Source: Actinomycetota bacterium
GTDB taxonomy: Bacteria > Actinomycetota > Actinomycetes > Mycobacteriales > Mycobacteriaceae
Reading direction: 5' to 3'
Length of the DNA stretch: 64,000 nt
Assembly (NCBI GenBank): GCA_018268465.1
Contig: JAFDWN010000036.1
Coordinates: 60,735-124,734, forward strand
Under the pieces are notes generated by a model, which saw only the letters and a program-made list of their open reading frames with translations, was not told the DNA's origin and did no database searches. Position 1 is the first letter of the stretch; the number at the start of each line of letters is the position of its first letter. The position numbers and the translations under genes were made by a program. Shown one piece after another: positions 1-8,171 of the stretch.

Positions 1-197
1 CTCACCTCGATGTCGAAGATCAAGTCGGAGAACATCTTTCGGGTATCGTCGATCAGGTCTTGCAGTTCGGCCCGGCCGTGCACCTCGCGGCCTGGCCACC
101 GTCCGGCGAAATCGGCGGACACCGTTTCGGCGGCGATCGGCTCACCCGCCCACAACCGGTGCAACCAACGCTCATAGAGTGCTTGGTGGTTCGTCAT
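1..197 (-). CDS. NTF2-like / SnoaL-like protein, partial (C-terminus outside window)
   Basis: About 65 N-terminal residues are visible, from an ATG at 195-197 on the minus strand. The translation begins MTNHQALYERWLHRLW and continues with a segment resembling the first helices and strand of SnoaL/NTF2-like alpha+beta barrel proteins (a short helix with W-x-G, then F-x-G-R-W and an H-G-R turn before D-L-I-D-D-T-R). Such proteins are small cone-shaped folds used as polyketide cyclases, isomerases or ligand-binding domains, and the specific role cannot be told from this fragment. The gene diverges from the response regulator at 325, leaving about 127 bp for both promoters. The assignment is by fold-like pattern only. 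Confidence 0.55.
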   Translation of the reverse strand, partial: MTNHQALYERWLHRLWAGEPIAAETVSADFAGRWPGREVHGRAELQDLIDDTRKMFSDLIFDIEV

Positions 198-324
198 TCC
201 CGGGATCTACCCACCGGGAACGCCGCGCAAGCGCCGCGGGCATTGCGGGTCCCATGCGGGCCCGGCTGGTTTCCGTTGACGCGGGTCGGGCGCACCGGTT
301 ATTCATGTGCGGGAAGGGATCGCG

Positions 325-978
325 ATGGATTCGCTACGCGTGGTCGTGGCAGACGACGATGTGCTCCTGCGCGAGGGGCTTGCAAGCCTGCTCGACCGGT
401 CCGGGTTCGACGTCGTCGGGCAGGCGCCCGACGCCACCGAACTGCTCACCCTCGTCCGCGACCACAAACCCGATCTGGCCGTCGTCGACATCCGCATGCC
501 ACCGACGCACACCACCGAAGGACTCGACGCGGCGCGAGTGATCCGCGCGGAATCCCCCGAGACGGGGATCCTGGTGCTGTCGGCGCACGTGGAGGTCGAA
601 CACGCGACGGAGCTGCTCGCCAGCGGGCACGCGATCGGCTACCTGCTCAAGACGCGGGTCACCGACGTCGCCGACTTCGTCGACACGCTGGAACGCATCG
701 GCAAAGGCGCGTCGGTGGTGGATCCCGCGCTTGTCCAGGAACTGGTGTCCGCACGCAGACGCGACGACCCGCTGGCGGCGCTGAGCGCCCGCGAACAGGA
801 GGTGCTGATGCTCATGGCCGAGGGGCGGTCCAACGCCGGTATCGCCAGACGGATATGGGTCACCGAGGGCACCGTGGAAAAGCACGTGCGCAGCATCCTG
901 ACCAAACTCGACCTGCAGGAGACCGCCGACGATCACCGTCGGGTCCGGGCGGTGATCACCTACCTGGAGGCTCGTTGA
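325..978 (+). CDS. NarL/FixJ-family response regulator (receiver + LuxR HTH)
   Basis: A 217-residue two-domain response regulator. The receiver has the acidic pocket ADDD near residue 9, the phospho-acceptor Asp55 in VVDIRMPP, the switch Ser in VLSAH and the conserved Lys in GYLLKTR. The C-terminal LuxR/GerE helix-turn-helix runs from LSAREQEVL to EKHVRSILTKL (about residues 150-190). ATG 325 is chosen because GGGAAGGG ends a few bases upstream, although GTG 307 is in frame. The sensor kinase at 1500-3773 is of the HisKA_3 type that pairs with NarL regulators, so it is the likely cognate partner. The 3' end overlaps the convergent receiver-only gene by 23 bp. Confidence 0.9.
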   Translation: MDSLRVVVADDDVLLREGLASLLDRSGFDVVGQAPDATELLTLVRDHKPDLAVVDIRMPPTHTTEGLDAARVIRAESPETGILVLSAHVEVEHATELLASGHAIGYLLKTRVTDVADFVDTLERIGKGASVVDPALVQELVSARRRDDPLAALSAREQEVLMLMAEGRSNAGIARRIWVTEGTVEKHVRSILTKLDLQETADDHRRVRAVITYLEAR

Positions 979-1357
979 CGGGGCGGGCCGCCCCGGCGGT
1001 CGCCTTGGTGACCAGGCCCCGGATCGCCGGTACGGACAGCGCAAACTTCGGCACGAAACCCGCCGCGGGGCTCACCGCGATGAGATCCTCGAAATCCTGC
1101 TCGGAATATGTCGACACCAGGATCACCACGGGCGGCTCGGGCACCACGGGGTCGCGGAGTTCCTTCGCGACGTCGAAGCCGTTGTCCTGACCGAGATCCA
1201 CGTCGACCAGCACCACATCGGGACGGAGCTCACCGCACAGCCGCACCGCGTCGGCCAGATTCGACGCGGTGGCGACCACCGCGATACCCGCGCGCTCGAG
1301 TAAAGCGGTCGCCACGGCGCGGAATTCGGCGCTGTCGTCGACGATCAGACACCGCAC
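956..1357 (-). CDS. Single-domain response regulator (receiver only)
   Basis: About 133 residues consisting of a receiver domain and no output domain. The start MRCLIVDDSAEFR gives the acidic pair; the phospho-acceptor is Asp52 in LVDVDLGQDNGFDV, followed by the switch residues VSTYSEQD and the conserved Lys in FVPKFALSV. GTG 1357 is chosen for the GAGG seven bases upstream and for family fit; earlier in-frame starts add a non-homologous extension. Such CheY-like proteins act as phosphate sinks or protein-protein switches. It is divergent from the kinase at 1500 and convergent, with a 23-bp overlap, to the NarL regulator, so it probably modulates that kinase-regulator pair. Confidence 0.85.
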   Translation of the reverse strand: MRCLIVDDSAEFRAVATALLERAGIAVVATASNLADAVRLCGELRPDVVLVDVDLGQDNGFDVAKELRDPVVPEPPVVILVSTYSEQDFEDLIAVSPAAGFVPKFALSVPAIRGLVTKATAGAARPVNEPPGR

Positions 1358-1499
1358 GGAGCAACCTCGGGAGACACACCAGCCAGCGTGACAGAACCCG
1401 GTTCGGCCGCGCATTACCGCTAACCGGAATCGTCGGGCACCGGCCGGAATGTCCCCGCGCGGCAATATTCACCCTGCTCGCCGACGTTGTACGAAGGTG

Positions 1500-3773
1500 A
1501 TGTCCGAGCGCAACGACCCAGCGCAGACGCGCGGGGTCGCAGACGAGCGGCCGGCGGGTCGTGGCCGGCTCCGCGGGTTTCTGCTGCGCGACACCGAACC
1601 GCCCCTGGCGTTGGGGATCGTGGTGGCCATCGCCGTCATCGCCGGTGAGACGATGCTGGTGTCCGAGCTGAGGACACTGGCTCCCGATCACGCATTCGGG
1701 GCGCTGTTTCTCCTGGGTGTGCTGGTGGTGTCGGCCGGCTGGGGACTTCGGCTGGCCGTCGCCACCTCCTTCGCCAGCATGGTGGCCTACGTGTACTTCC
1801 ACCTCGACGCCGGCGGCTCGATGCTGTCGATGCGCATCGAGGACGCGACGGCCATCGTCATCTTCCTGTCCGTCGCGCTGCTGGCCAACGTCCTGGGCAG
1901 CCAGGCGCGGGTGCGCGCCGTCGAATCCGAACACCGCAGGCGCGAGGCCGACCTGGCGGCCGACCTGGCCAGGTTGATGCTGCAAGCCGGCGACCTGCGC
2001 CCCGCGCTCGACGCCGCGGGTCAGCGCATGGCCGAGGTGCTCGACCTGCGGTTCGCGGTGCTCGAACCCGAAGCAATGACCCCCGCCGACGGGCAGTCGG
2101 CGATCGCGCTCGGCCGGGGAACAACCGCGCCGGGCACACTGCTCGTGCCCGCCGACCTGACCGGGCCCATGCTGCGACGGGTGCAACGACTCGTTCCCGC
2201 GCTCGACGCGCTGCTGGCGGCGGCCCGGGAGCGCGAAGCGATGCACGCCGCGCTGGAAGCCAGCCGCCGGGAACTGGAGAAGTTCTTCGACCTGACCTCC
2301 GACCTGGTCTTCATCGGCGACGGCGGATATCTGCGACGGCTCAACCCGGCGTTCGAGCGGACGTTGGGCTACTCGGCCGGCCAGCTGCTCAGCAAGCCGT
2401 TGATCGACCTGGTGCATCCGGACGACCGCCAGCGCACCGCATGCGTGGTCGGCGCACTGCTGCGCGACGGCGGTTCGGCGCAGTTCGAGAACCGCTGCCT
2501 GCGCAGCGACGGCGCCGAACGCTGGCTGGAGTGGAGTGTGGTGGCCGAAGGCGGGGTGCTCTACGGGGCCGCACGCGACGTCACCGACCGTCGCTGGGAG
2601 CAGGACCGGCTCCGCCGCGCCCAGCGGATGATCGAAGCCAGCCACGCCGAGGTCAGCGCCCTTGCCGCCCAGCAAACGGCACTGCGCCGGGTGGCCACAC
2701 TGGTGGCGGGGGGCGCCGAACCCTCCGAGGTGTATCCGGCCGCGATCGCCGAGTTGTCGCGCGGACTGGGCATCGACCACGTCGTGATGGTCCGCTACGA
2801 CAACGACGATGCGATCGTCGTGCTGGCCGCGCGCCATCCGGCCGGGCCGGCGAAACTGGCGGCCGGAGAACGGTTGCCGCTGGACGAGACGAACATCCTG
2901 GCACGGATGCGCGCCACCGGAAAACCCGCGCGCGCCGACAGTTTCGACGAATCGGACGGGGCGACGGTCGAACGCGTCCGCCGCCTCGGACTGCGGTCCG
3001 GGATGGGGGCGCCCATCGTGGTCGACGGCCGGGTAAGGGGGGCACTGATCATCGGCTCGGCGGCCCCCGAACCGCTGCCACCGGACACCGAGGATCGCAT
3101 CGCCGACTTCGCCGACCTCGTCGCCACCGCCATCGCCAACGCCGAAACCCGGTCCGAGCTCACCGCGTCGCGGGCACGCATCGTGGCGGCGGCCGACCAG
3201 GCCCGACGGAGGTTCGAACGCGACCTGCACGACGGCGCCCAACAGCGACTCGTCTCGCTGGGACTGCAGCTGCGGGCGATCGAGGCGTCGGTCGACGAAT
3301 CCGACGCCGACCTGCGGGCCCGGCTGTCGGAGGTCGTCACCGGCCTGGTCGCGGTGTCGACCGATCTGCAGGAGATCTCCCGCGGGATCCACCCCGCGAT
3401 CCTGTCGCGGGGCGGTCTGGGCCCGGCGATCAAAACCCTCGCGCGGCGCTCTCCCGTGCCGACCACGCTCGACATCCACGTCGACGTCCGACTGCCGGAG
3501 TCGGTGGAGGTGGCCGCGTACTACGTGATCGCCGAGGCGTTGACGAACACCGCCAAACACGCCCAGGCCTCCGAGATCGAGATCGCCGCCCACATCGAGG
3601 ACGGCGCCCTGCACATCCGCATCGGCGACGACGGCGTCGGAGGCGCCGCGGCCGGCTCCGGCTCCGGGCTGATCGGGTTGAAGGACCGGGTGGCCGCCCT
3701 GTCCGGGCGCCTCGACATCTCCAGCCCCGCCGGCGCCGGCACCACATTGCTGGTCACGATCCCGCTGACCTGA
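1500..3773 (+). CDS. Membrane sensor histidine kinase (MASE/DUF4118-like, PAS, GAF, HisKA_3, HATPase)
   Basis: A large sensor kinase of about 757 residues. The N-terminal 35-130 region has four closely spaced hydrophobic segments resembling the KdpD DUF4118 membrane module. A PAS domain follows (ELEKFFDLTSDLVFIGD to AARDVTDRRWEQD), then a GAF domain (ALRRVATLVAGG to ADLVATAIANAE). The HisKA_3 dimerisation box FERDLHDGAQQRL carries the phospho-accepting His at about residue 577, and the ATPase domain has the N box ALTNTAKHA and G boxes DDGVGG and GSGLIGLKDRV. The start is uncertain: ATG 1500, GTG 1497 or ATG 1449 are all in frame. It probably phosphorylates the NarL regulator at 325-978 and perhaps the receiver-only protein at 956-1357. 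Confidence 0.88.
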   Translation: MSERNDPAQTRGVADERPAGRGRLRGFLLRDTEPPLALGIVVAIAVIAGETMLVSELRTLAPDHAFGALFLLGVLVVSAGWGLRLAVATSFASMVAYVYFHLDAGGSMLSMRIEDATAIVIFLSVALLANVLGSQARVRAVESEHRRREADLAADLARLMLQAGDLRPALDAAGQRMAEVLDLRFAVLEPEAMTPADGQSAIALGRGTTAPGTLLVPADLTGPMLRRVQRLVPALDALLAAAREREAMHAALEASRRELEKFFDLTSDLVFIGDGGYLRRLNPAFERTLGYSAGQLLSKPLIDLVHPDDRQRTACVVGALLRDGGSAQFENRCLRSDGAERWLEWSVVAEGGVLYGAARDVTDRRWEQDRLRRAQRMIEASHAEVSALAAQQTALRRVATLVAGGAEPSEVYPAAIAELSRGLGIDHVVMVRYDNDDAIVVLAARHPAGPAKLAAGERLPLDETNILARMRATGKPARADSFDESDGATVERVRRLGLRSGMGAPIVVDGRVRGALIIGSAAPEPLPPDTEDRIADFADLVATAIANAETRSELTASRARIVAAADQARRRFERDLHDGAQQRLVSLGLQLRAIEASVDESDADLRARLSEVVTGLVAVSTDLQEISRGIHPAILSRGGLGPAIKTLARRSPVPTTLDIHVDVRLPESVEVAAYYVIAEALTNTAKHAQASEIEIAAHIEDGALHIRIGDDGVGGAAAGSGSGLIGLKDRVAALSGRLDISSPAGAGTTLLVTIPLT

Positions 3774-3794
3774 CCCGGTCCGCGGGACAACCGA

Positions 3795-3831
3795 TCCCGG
3801 TGGCCTCGACGCACGGCCGAGGCGACCGGGA
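3795..3831. terminator. Hairpin between convergent genes
   Basis: TCCCGGT (3795-3801) pairs with ACCGGGA (3825-3831), and inside it CCTCG (3804-3808) pairs with CGAGG (3818-3822). Outer arms CCGCGGG (3780-3786) and CCCGCGG (3832-3838) can extend the structure. It lies between the stops of the kinase gene (plus) and the small secreted protein gene (minus), so it is a plausible bidirectional terminator. No U-tract follows, which is usual in mycobacteria. Confidence 0.55.
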
Positions 3832-3839
3832 CCCGCGGC

Positions 3840-4088
3840 TCACCGGTGGTGGATGGCGTTGTGGAACAACAGCGTCTCCGGTCCGTAGAACGGGTACTGC
3901 GCCTGATAGTCCACGTCCGGCGGTGTCGCGCTGAGCTGTGCGTTGCCGTCGGTCTGACACACCGTCGACGTGCTGCCGGTGGTGGCGCAGACCGGTCCGG
4001 TGGGTGCGGCCGCGGCCGCCGGAGCGACCGCGATCGCGAGTGCGCCCGCGGCGACGGCCAGTGCGGGGATGAACGACTTGATCGACAT
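3840..4088 (-). CDS. Small secreted hypothetical protein
   Basis: An 82-residue protein with a clear Sec signal peptide: basic N-terminus MSIKSF, a hydrophobic Ala-rich core, and an AAAAAP-type cleavage region near residue 29. The mature part is about 53 residues with two cysteines (PVCATTG and TVCQTDG) that could form one disulfide, and it ends in FYGPETLLFHNAIHHR. It resembles a class of short mycobacterial exported proteins of unknown role. The gene stands alone: it converges on the sensor kinase and is 159 bp downstream of the aminotransferase gene. Confidence 0.75.
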   Translation of the reverse strand: MSIKSFIPALAVAAGALAIAVAPAAAAAPTGPVCATTGSTSTVCQTDGNAQLSATPPDVDYQAQYPFYGPETLLFHNAIHHR

Positions 4089-4247
4089 GGTTCGCGCTAC
4101 TTCCTTGTTGCCGTTGGTATTCCGACAACTCCAGCATCGTCCCGCGGCGCGGCCCCGTCGTCAGCGCTGTCACCCATCTTGCAGGCGGGGCTACCAGCCA
4201 TCGGTGATTACCCGCCAGCCCCCACCCGCTGCCGGGCCGCTGCGAGC

Positions 4248-5294
4248 TCAGGAGGCCAGGGCGTCGAGCAGCCGGTCCAGGTCGTTGTCGTCGTTGTACA
4301 GATGGAATCCGACCCGCACGGCGCCCGCCCGCACCGCCGCACGGATCCCCGCGCTGCGCAGCCGGTCCTCGGCGCCTGCGATGGGCACCGCGACGATCGG
4401 CGAATCCTGCGGCGGCAGCCCCAGTTCGGCACACAGCCGACCGGCCAGCCCCACCGTATGCGCCTGCACCGCGGCCATGTCCAGCGACGCCAGCCACGGC
4501 AGCGTCAGGCTGGCTCCCAGCGCACTGAACCACGACGGTGACGCGTCGAACCGCCGGGCGGTGCCCGCCAGCCGCAGCGGCAACCCGTAGATCGACTGCC
4601 AGGGCGCTTCGCCCGCGTACCAGTTCGCCGCATGCGGTGTCATCGTGGCGGCCACCCTGTCGCTCAACGACATCCACGCGATACCCCGCGGCGCCAACAG
4701 CCATTTGTACGCCGCGGCGGTGGTCACGTCGGCCCACGCCAGATCCAGGCTGCGGGCACCCGCCGCCTGTGTGACGTCGACGACGGTGAGCGTGCCGGTG
4801 CCGGCCACCGCGGCGCGCAGCCCGTCCACGTCGAGCACCGCACCGTCCGCCGACTGCACGAGACTCACGGTGACGACGTCGAAATCGGCCGCGCGCGACA
4901 CCAGCTCGCCGGCAGCCAGTTCGGTCACCGTGACACCGCGGCCGGCTTGCACCGCGAACGGGAAGGTGTCGCTGGTGAATTCACCCGCCAAGGTGGCGAC
5001 GCGGCTGCCGTCGGGAACCGCCGCCGCCACCAGCGCAAGCACCGCCGACACGCTGCCGCCCATCGCCACCGAATCCACCGGCACACCGGCCAAGGCGGCG
5101 TATCCGGCCCTCGCCGCGCGGACGGGTTCGTCGAACGCCACGGGGTCCATCGTCCCGGCCCGCCAGCCGGCCAGGCAGTCCTGCATCGCCCGCACCAGGA
5201 ACTCCGGCGGCAGGCCATAGGTCGGTGTGTTGAGATAACCGTCGGCCGCAGCGAATTCGGCCCCGAACGCCTCCCGCAGCCCGCCGGAGGTCAT
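4248..5294 (-). CDS. Class V aminotransferase-fold PLP-dependent enzyme
   Basis: A 348-residue fold-type I PLP enzyme of the class V aminotransferase / cysteine desulfurase group. The N-terminus DGYLNTPTYGLPP matches the substrate-binding opening of the family; VDVTQAAG contains the Asp that contacts the pyridine nitrogen, and AAYKWLLAPRG holds the Schiff-base Lys. The small-domain Arg/His pattern fits lyases or transaminases acting on small amino acids; the substrate is unknown. The ATG at 5294 overlaps the stop of the DUF4229 gene by one base, implying co-transcription. It resembles EgtE-type lyases, but no other ergothioneine genes are nearby, so that name is not applied. Confidence 0.85.
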   Translation of the reverse strand: MTSGGLREAFGAEFAAADGYLNTPTYGLPPEFLVRAMQDCLAGWRAGTMDPVAFDEPVRAARAGYAALAGVPVDSVAMGGSVSAVLALVAAAVPDGSRVATLAGEFTSDTFPFAVQAGRGVTVTELAAGELVSRAADFDVVTVSLVQSADGAVLDVDGLRAAVAGTGTLTVVDVTQAAGARSLDLAWADVTTAAAYKWLLAPRGIAWMSLSDRVAATMTPHAANWYAGEAPWQSIYGLPLRLAGTARRFDASPSWFSALGASLTLPWLASLDMAAVQAHTVGLAGRLCAELGLPPQDSPIVAVPIAGAEDRLRSAGIRAAVRAGAVRVGFHLYNDDNDLDRLLDALAS

Positions 5295-5665
5295 CAGCGG
5301 GCTGCGCCGGAGGCCTGTTCGTCGGGGTCACCGCGGCGCTGGCCGCCGCCCGCGACCCGGTCGCCGCGGGGCTCGTCACCCCGCAGCCGCGCCCTCAACT
5401 GCTCACGGTCGGCGCGGCGGCGCTCGTCGAACTCGGCGATGCTTGCCGTCGCACGCCTGCGCAGCGGTGCGAACAGCCAGATGCCCAGCGGCAGAGCGAT
5501 CACCAGAGCGAAGAGCATCGCCACCACGATGGGGAACTCGCGCACGCCCACCAGATGTGCCACACCGAAGATCACCGCGGCCACCGCGGCGAACAACAGC
5601 AACCGCGCACCGACGTACGCCAAGACGGCGATGACGAGACGGGACAGGGCCCTACCGTTTGTCAC
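5294..5665 (-). CDS. DUF4229-type small membrane protein
   Basis: A 123-residue protein with two hydrophobic helices (LVIAVLAYVGARLLLF and IVVAMLFALVIALPLG) followed by FAPLRRR, a charged amphipathic region and a disordered Arg/Gly/Asp-rich tail. This is the layout of actinobacterial DUF4229 proteins. I recall an equivalent in M. tuberculosis at Rv0531, which fits the surrounding gene order. Function unknown. It is translationally coupled to the downstream aminotransferase through the overlap at 5294. Confidence 0.75.
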   Translation of the reverse strand: MTNGRALSRLVIAVLAYVGARLLLFAAVAAVIFGVAHLVGVREFPIVVAMLFALVIALPLGIWLFAPLRRRATASIAEFDERRRADREQLRARLRGDEPRGDRVAGGGQRRGDPDEQASGAAR

Positions 5666-5712
5666 GACCCGAGCCTACCGACGACGCGTATATTCGGATC
5701 AAGGAGGTTTTC

Positions 5713-5877
5713 GTGGCGTATTTGCTCCTGACACTCGTCATGGTCGGCTTGGTCTACGTCGGCTGGCGGTTGATGCGTTCGGACGCCGGCCGCCCGAAGA
5801 CGCGCGTCATCGGTCCGGACGACGATCCGGACTTCCTGCGTCGACTCGGCCACGGCGACAACAACCCGCGAACCTGA
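5713..5877 (+). CDS. Small single-pass membrane protein (Rv0530A-like)
   Basis: A 54-residue protein. GTG 5713 is preceded at 5-6 bp by a perfect AAGGAGG (5701-5707), which decides the start over an upstream ATG at 5659. One transmembrane helix (LLLTLVMVGLVYVGWRL) is followed by a polar tail with a DDDPDFLRRL motif. It sits alone on the plus strand between two minus-strand genes and ends 9 bp before the stop of the MinD-like gene. By position it matches the small Rv0530A protein. Function unknown. Confidence 0.75.
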   Translation: MAYLLLTLVMVGLVYVGWRLMRSDAGRPKTRVIGPDDDPDFLRRLGHGDNNPRT

Positions 5878-5886
5878 CGAACGGCG

Positions 5887-7071
5887 TCAGCCCTGGTTCG
5901 GGTTGAGAGGTTGGCGCGCGCCCGTGAACCCGTCGGCCACCACCGCGGCCAGATCGATCAGGGCTTCCCGGGTCTCCGGCTTGAGCCGCTCCAGGCTGAT
6001 CTCGGCACCCTCCTCCAGGTGCGGATCGAACGGCACCAGCCGTACCGCCCGGCACCGGCGGGAGAAATGGTCCACCACCTTCTGCAGATCGACCTTCCCC
6101 GACCGCGGCCGCACCGCGTTGATCACCGCGATCGAGTTGCGCACCATCTCCTGGTGACCGTGCGCGTCGAGCCAGTCCAGCGTCGCCGACGCGCTGCGGG
6201 CACCGTCGACCGATCCCGAGCTGATCACGATCAGCACGTCGGCCTTGGCCAGCACCGCCGACATCGCCGAATGCATCAGCCCGGTGCCGCAGTCGGTGAG
6301 CACCAGGCTGTAGAAGCGCTCCAGCACCTCCAACGTGCGCGCATAGTCGTCGGAGCTGAACGCCTCCGACACCGCGGGATCGCTTTCCGAAGCGAGTACC
6401 TCCAGCCGGCTCGGACCCTGCGAGGTGTAGGCGCGCACGTCGCTGTAGCGCTCGATGCCTTCCGCGTCGCGCAGCAGATGACGCACCGTGGCCGGGGTCT
6501 CCAGCGGCACCTTCTGGCTCAGCGTGCCCCGGTCGGGGTTGGCGTCGACGGCGACCACCCGGTCACCGCGCGTCGAGGCGAAGGTGGCGCCCAGCGTCGC
6601 GGTGATGGTCGTCTTACCCACACCGCCCTTCAGCGACAGCAGCGCGATCCGGTAACACCCCGACAGCGGCTGGCGCACCTGCGTCAGCAGGTCGTTGCGG
6701 CGGGTGGCCTTCTGACCCTCACCGACATTGATCAGCTTGAACGACGCGATGTACAGCCAGCGACGCCAACCCGACGACGGCGCCTGCTGCGGCTCTCCCA
6801 GCAGCGCCGCCGTCGACAGGTCCAGATACGGTGGGGGCAGCTGGACGGGTTCGGTCGGCGGGGCGGCGTGCTGCGGTTGGTGGTCGCCGACCACCGGGAA
6901 ACCGTTCGGCGGCGTCTCGGCCGTCCACTCCGGGGGCGGGGCCGCGTCGGGCCGGGAGCTTTCGGTCACCGCGGGATCGCTGAACCGGTGCTGCGCGCGG
7001 AAACCGGGAGCGGGGGAGTGCCCCGGTTCTTCCCGCTGGTGTCGAGGGTGGTGTTCGCGAGACTCGGACAC
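5887..7071 (-). CDS. MinD/ParA-like ATPase with disordered N-terminus (Rv0530-like)
   Basis: A 394-residue protein. Residues 1-100 are disordered, rich in Pro, His and Glu. The deviant Walker A motif KGGVGKTT is at about 148-155, followed by VVAVDANPDRGTLS (A' motif), then LTDCGTGLMHSAM (Walker B-like) and NAVRPRSGKVD. This is the layout of EspI/FleN-type MinD relatives in mycobacteria. It starts with GTG 7071 and lies downstream of ccsB with a GC-rich inverted repeat between them. The link to cytochrome c maturation is only positional but, as I recall, it is conserved in mycobacteria. Confidence 0.85.
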   Translation of the reverse strand: MSESREHHPRHQREEPGHSPAPGFRAQHRFSDPAVTESSRPDAAPPPEWTAETPPNGFPVVGDHQPQHAAPPTEPVQLPPPYLDLSTAALLGEPQQAPSSGWRRWLYIASFKLINVGEGQKATRRNDLLTQVRQPLSGCYRIALLSLKGGVGKTTITATLGATFASTRGDRVVAVDANPDRGTLSQKVPLETPATVRHLLRDAEGIERYSDVRAYTSQGPSRLEVLASESDPAVSEAFSSDDYARTLEVLERFYSLVLTDCGTGLMHSAMSAVLAKADVLIVISSGSVDGARSASATLDWLDAHGHQEMVRNSIAVINAVRPRSGKVDLQKVVDHFSRRCRAVRLVPFDPHLEEGAEISLERLKPETREALIDLAAVVADGFTGARQPLNPNQG

Positions 7072-7112
7072 GACCTTCTCTCCGTAGACAGTGACTCTGC
7101 CCGACCTTAGCG

Positions 7113-7132
7113 CGCGGCCGGAACCGGCCGCG
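7113..7132. terminator. Perfect GC-rich inverted repeat between ccsB and MinD-like gene
   Basis: CGCGGCCGG (7113-7121), AA, then CCGGCCGCG (7124-7132), 9-bp arms. On the minus strand it lies just after the ccsB stop (7148) and about 40 bp before the MinD-like start (7071). It could be a terminator or attenuator within the operon. The two-base loop is too tight for an ideal hairpin, so it may be a DNA operator instead. Confidence 0.4.
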
Positions 7133-7147
7133 GGAACGGCGCGGACG

Positions 7148-8140
7148 CTAGCTGACGCCGGCGTACGAATGCAGTCCGGCGGTCACCAGGTTGATGAAGA
7201 ACAGGTTGAACACCATCGCGACGAAACCGGCGATGTTGATCCAGGCAGCCTTGCGATCCCGCCAGCCCGCCGTCGAGCGGGCGTGCAGATAGGCCGCGTA
7301 GATGACCCACGCGATGAACGACACCGTCTCCTTGGGATCCCAGCCCCAGTACCGGCCCCAGGCCTCCTCAGCCCAGATCGCGCCGAAGATCACACCGAAA
7401 CCGAACACCGGGAACGCGAAGATCGTGGTGCGGTAGGCGATGCGGTCCAGCGTCTGCGCGTCGGGCAGCCGCGCCACGATGCCCGCGAACGTGCCGCTGC
7501 GACCCGGATCGGCCAACGGCGACATCTTGAGCAGGAACAGAATGCTCGCCACACCGGCAACGAGGAACACCCCCGATCCCAGGCTGACCACCGACACGTG
7601 GATGGGCAGCCAGTAGGACTGCAGTGCGGGCATCACCGGCGCGGCGTGCGCATACAGCCACCGGCCCGACACCGTCAACAGGATGAGCACCGGGATCAGC
7701 ACGAACACCCACAACGCGCGGTACTGCGGTTTGCGCAACACCACGATCGCCGCGATCAGACCCGAGAAGCACGTCAGGTTGATGAACTCGTACATGTTGC
7801 CCCACGGCACCCGGGACGTCGCCAGGCCGCGCAGCACGATGCAGGCCAGCAACAACGCCGTCCCGAGGTAGACCAGCGACAGTCCGGCACGCCCCACCCG
7901 CTCGTCGAACGGGCGCGCGGGGGCCGCGCTCACCAATCCGGGCGTCGCGCTGTCGGCCGTGACCGCGCCACCCTGGGCATAGGATCCCGCCCCGACCAAC
8001 TCGCGACTGTCGACCTTGCGGCCGCGGCTGAACGCCAACTCGACCGCCAGCAACAACAGCGCCACCACCAGCACGACGACCGACGAAGTGAACGCCCAGT
8101 CGGAATAGCGGGACAACCCCAGGTCGATCTCGGTGTTCAT
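7148..8140 (-). CDS. ccsB: Cytochrome c biogenesis protein CcsB/CcsA (WWD heme handler)
   Basis: A 330-residue polytopic membrane protein of system II cytochrome c maturation. The tryptophan-rich WWD motif is seen as EEAWGRYWGWDPKET, flanked by transmembrane helices with conserved His residues (PIHVSVV, YLHARST, GLHSYAG) that bind heme. With ResB it exports heme and ligates it to apocytochromes on the outer face of the membrane. It is the last gene of the run 11261 to 7148 (thioredoxin-like, ccdA, resB, ccsB), with 31 bp after resB. It corresponds to Rv0529. Confidence 0.93.
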   Translation of the reverse strand: MNTEIDLGLSRYSDWAFTSSVVVLVVALLLLAVELAFSRGRKVDSRELVGAGSYAQGGAVTADSATPGLVSAAPARPFDERVGRAGLSLVYLGTALLLACIVLRGLATSRVPWGNMYEFINLTCFSGLIAAIVVLRKPQYRALWVFVLIPVLILLTVSGRWLYAHAAPVMPALQSYWLPIHVSVVSLGSGVFLVAGVASILFLLKMSPLADPGRSGTFAGIVARLPDAQTLDRIAYRTTIFAFPVFGFGVIFGAIWAEEAWGRYWGWDPKETVSFIAWVIYAAYLHARSTAGWRDRKAAWINIAGFVAMVFNLFFINLVTAGLHSYAGVS

Positions 8141-8171
8141 GCGCGATCCGCCTCCGCTACTCGCTGGCTCC

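Noticed and set aside
1230-3614. Long open frame of about 794 codons antisense to the sensor kinase
   Set aside because: It is Arg/Gly/His-rich shadow coding opposite a gene with clear domains, a common effect of high GC at third positions.
4248-5294. EgtE (ergothioneine lyase) name for the class V aminotransferase
   Set aside because: Sequence resemblance is only at family level and no other egt genes are present.
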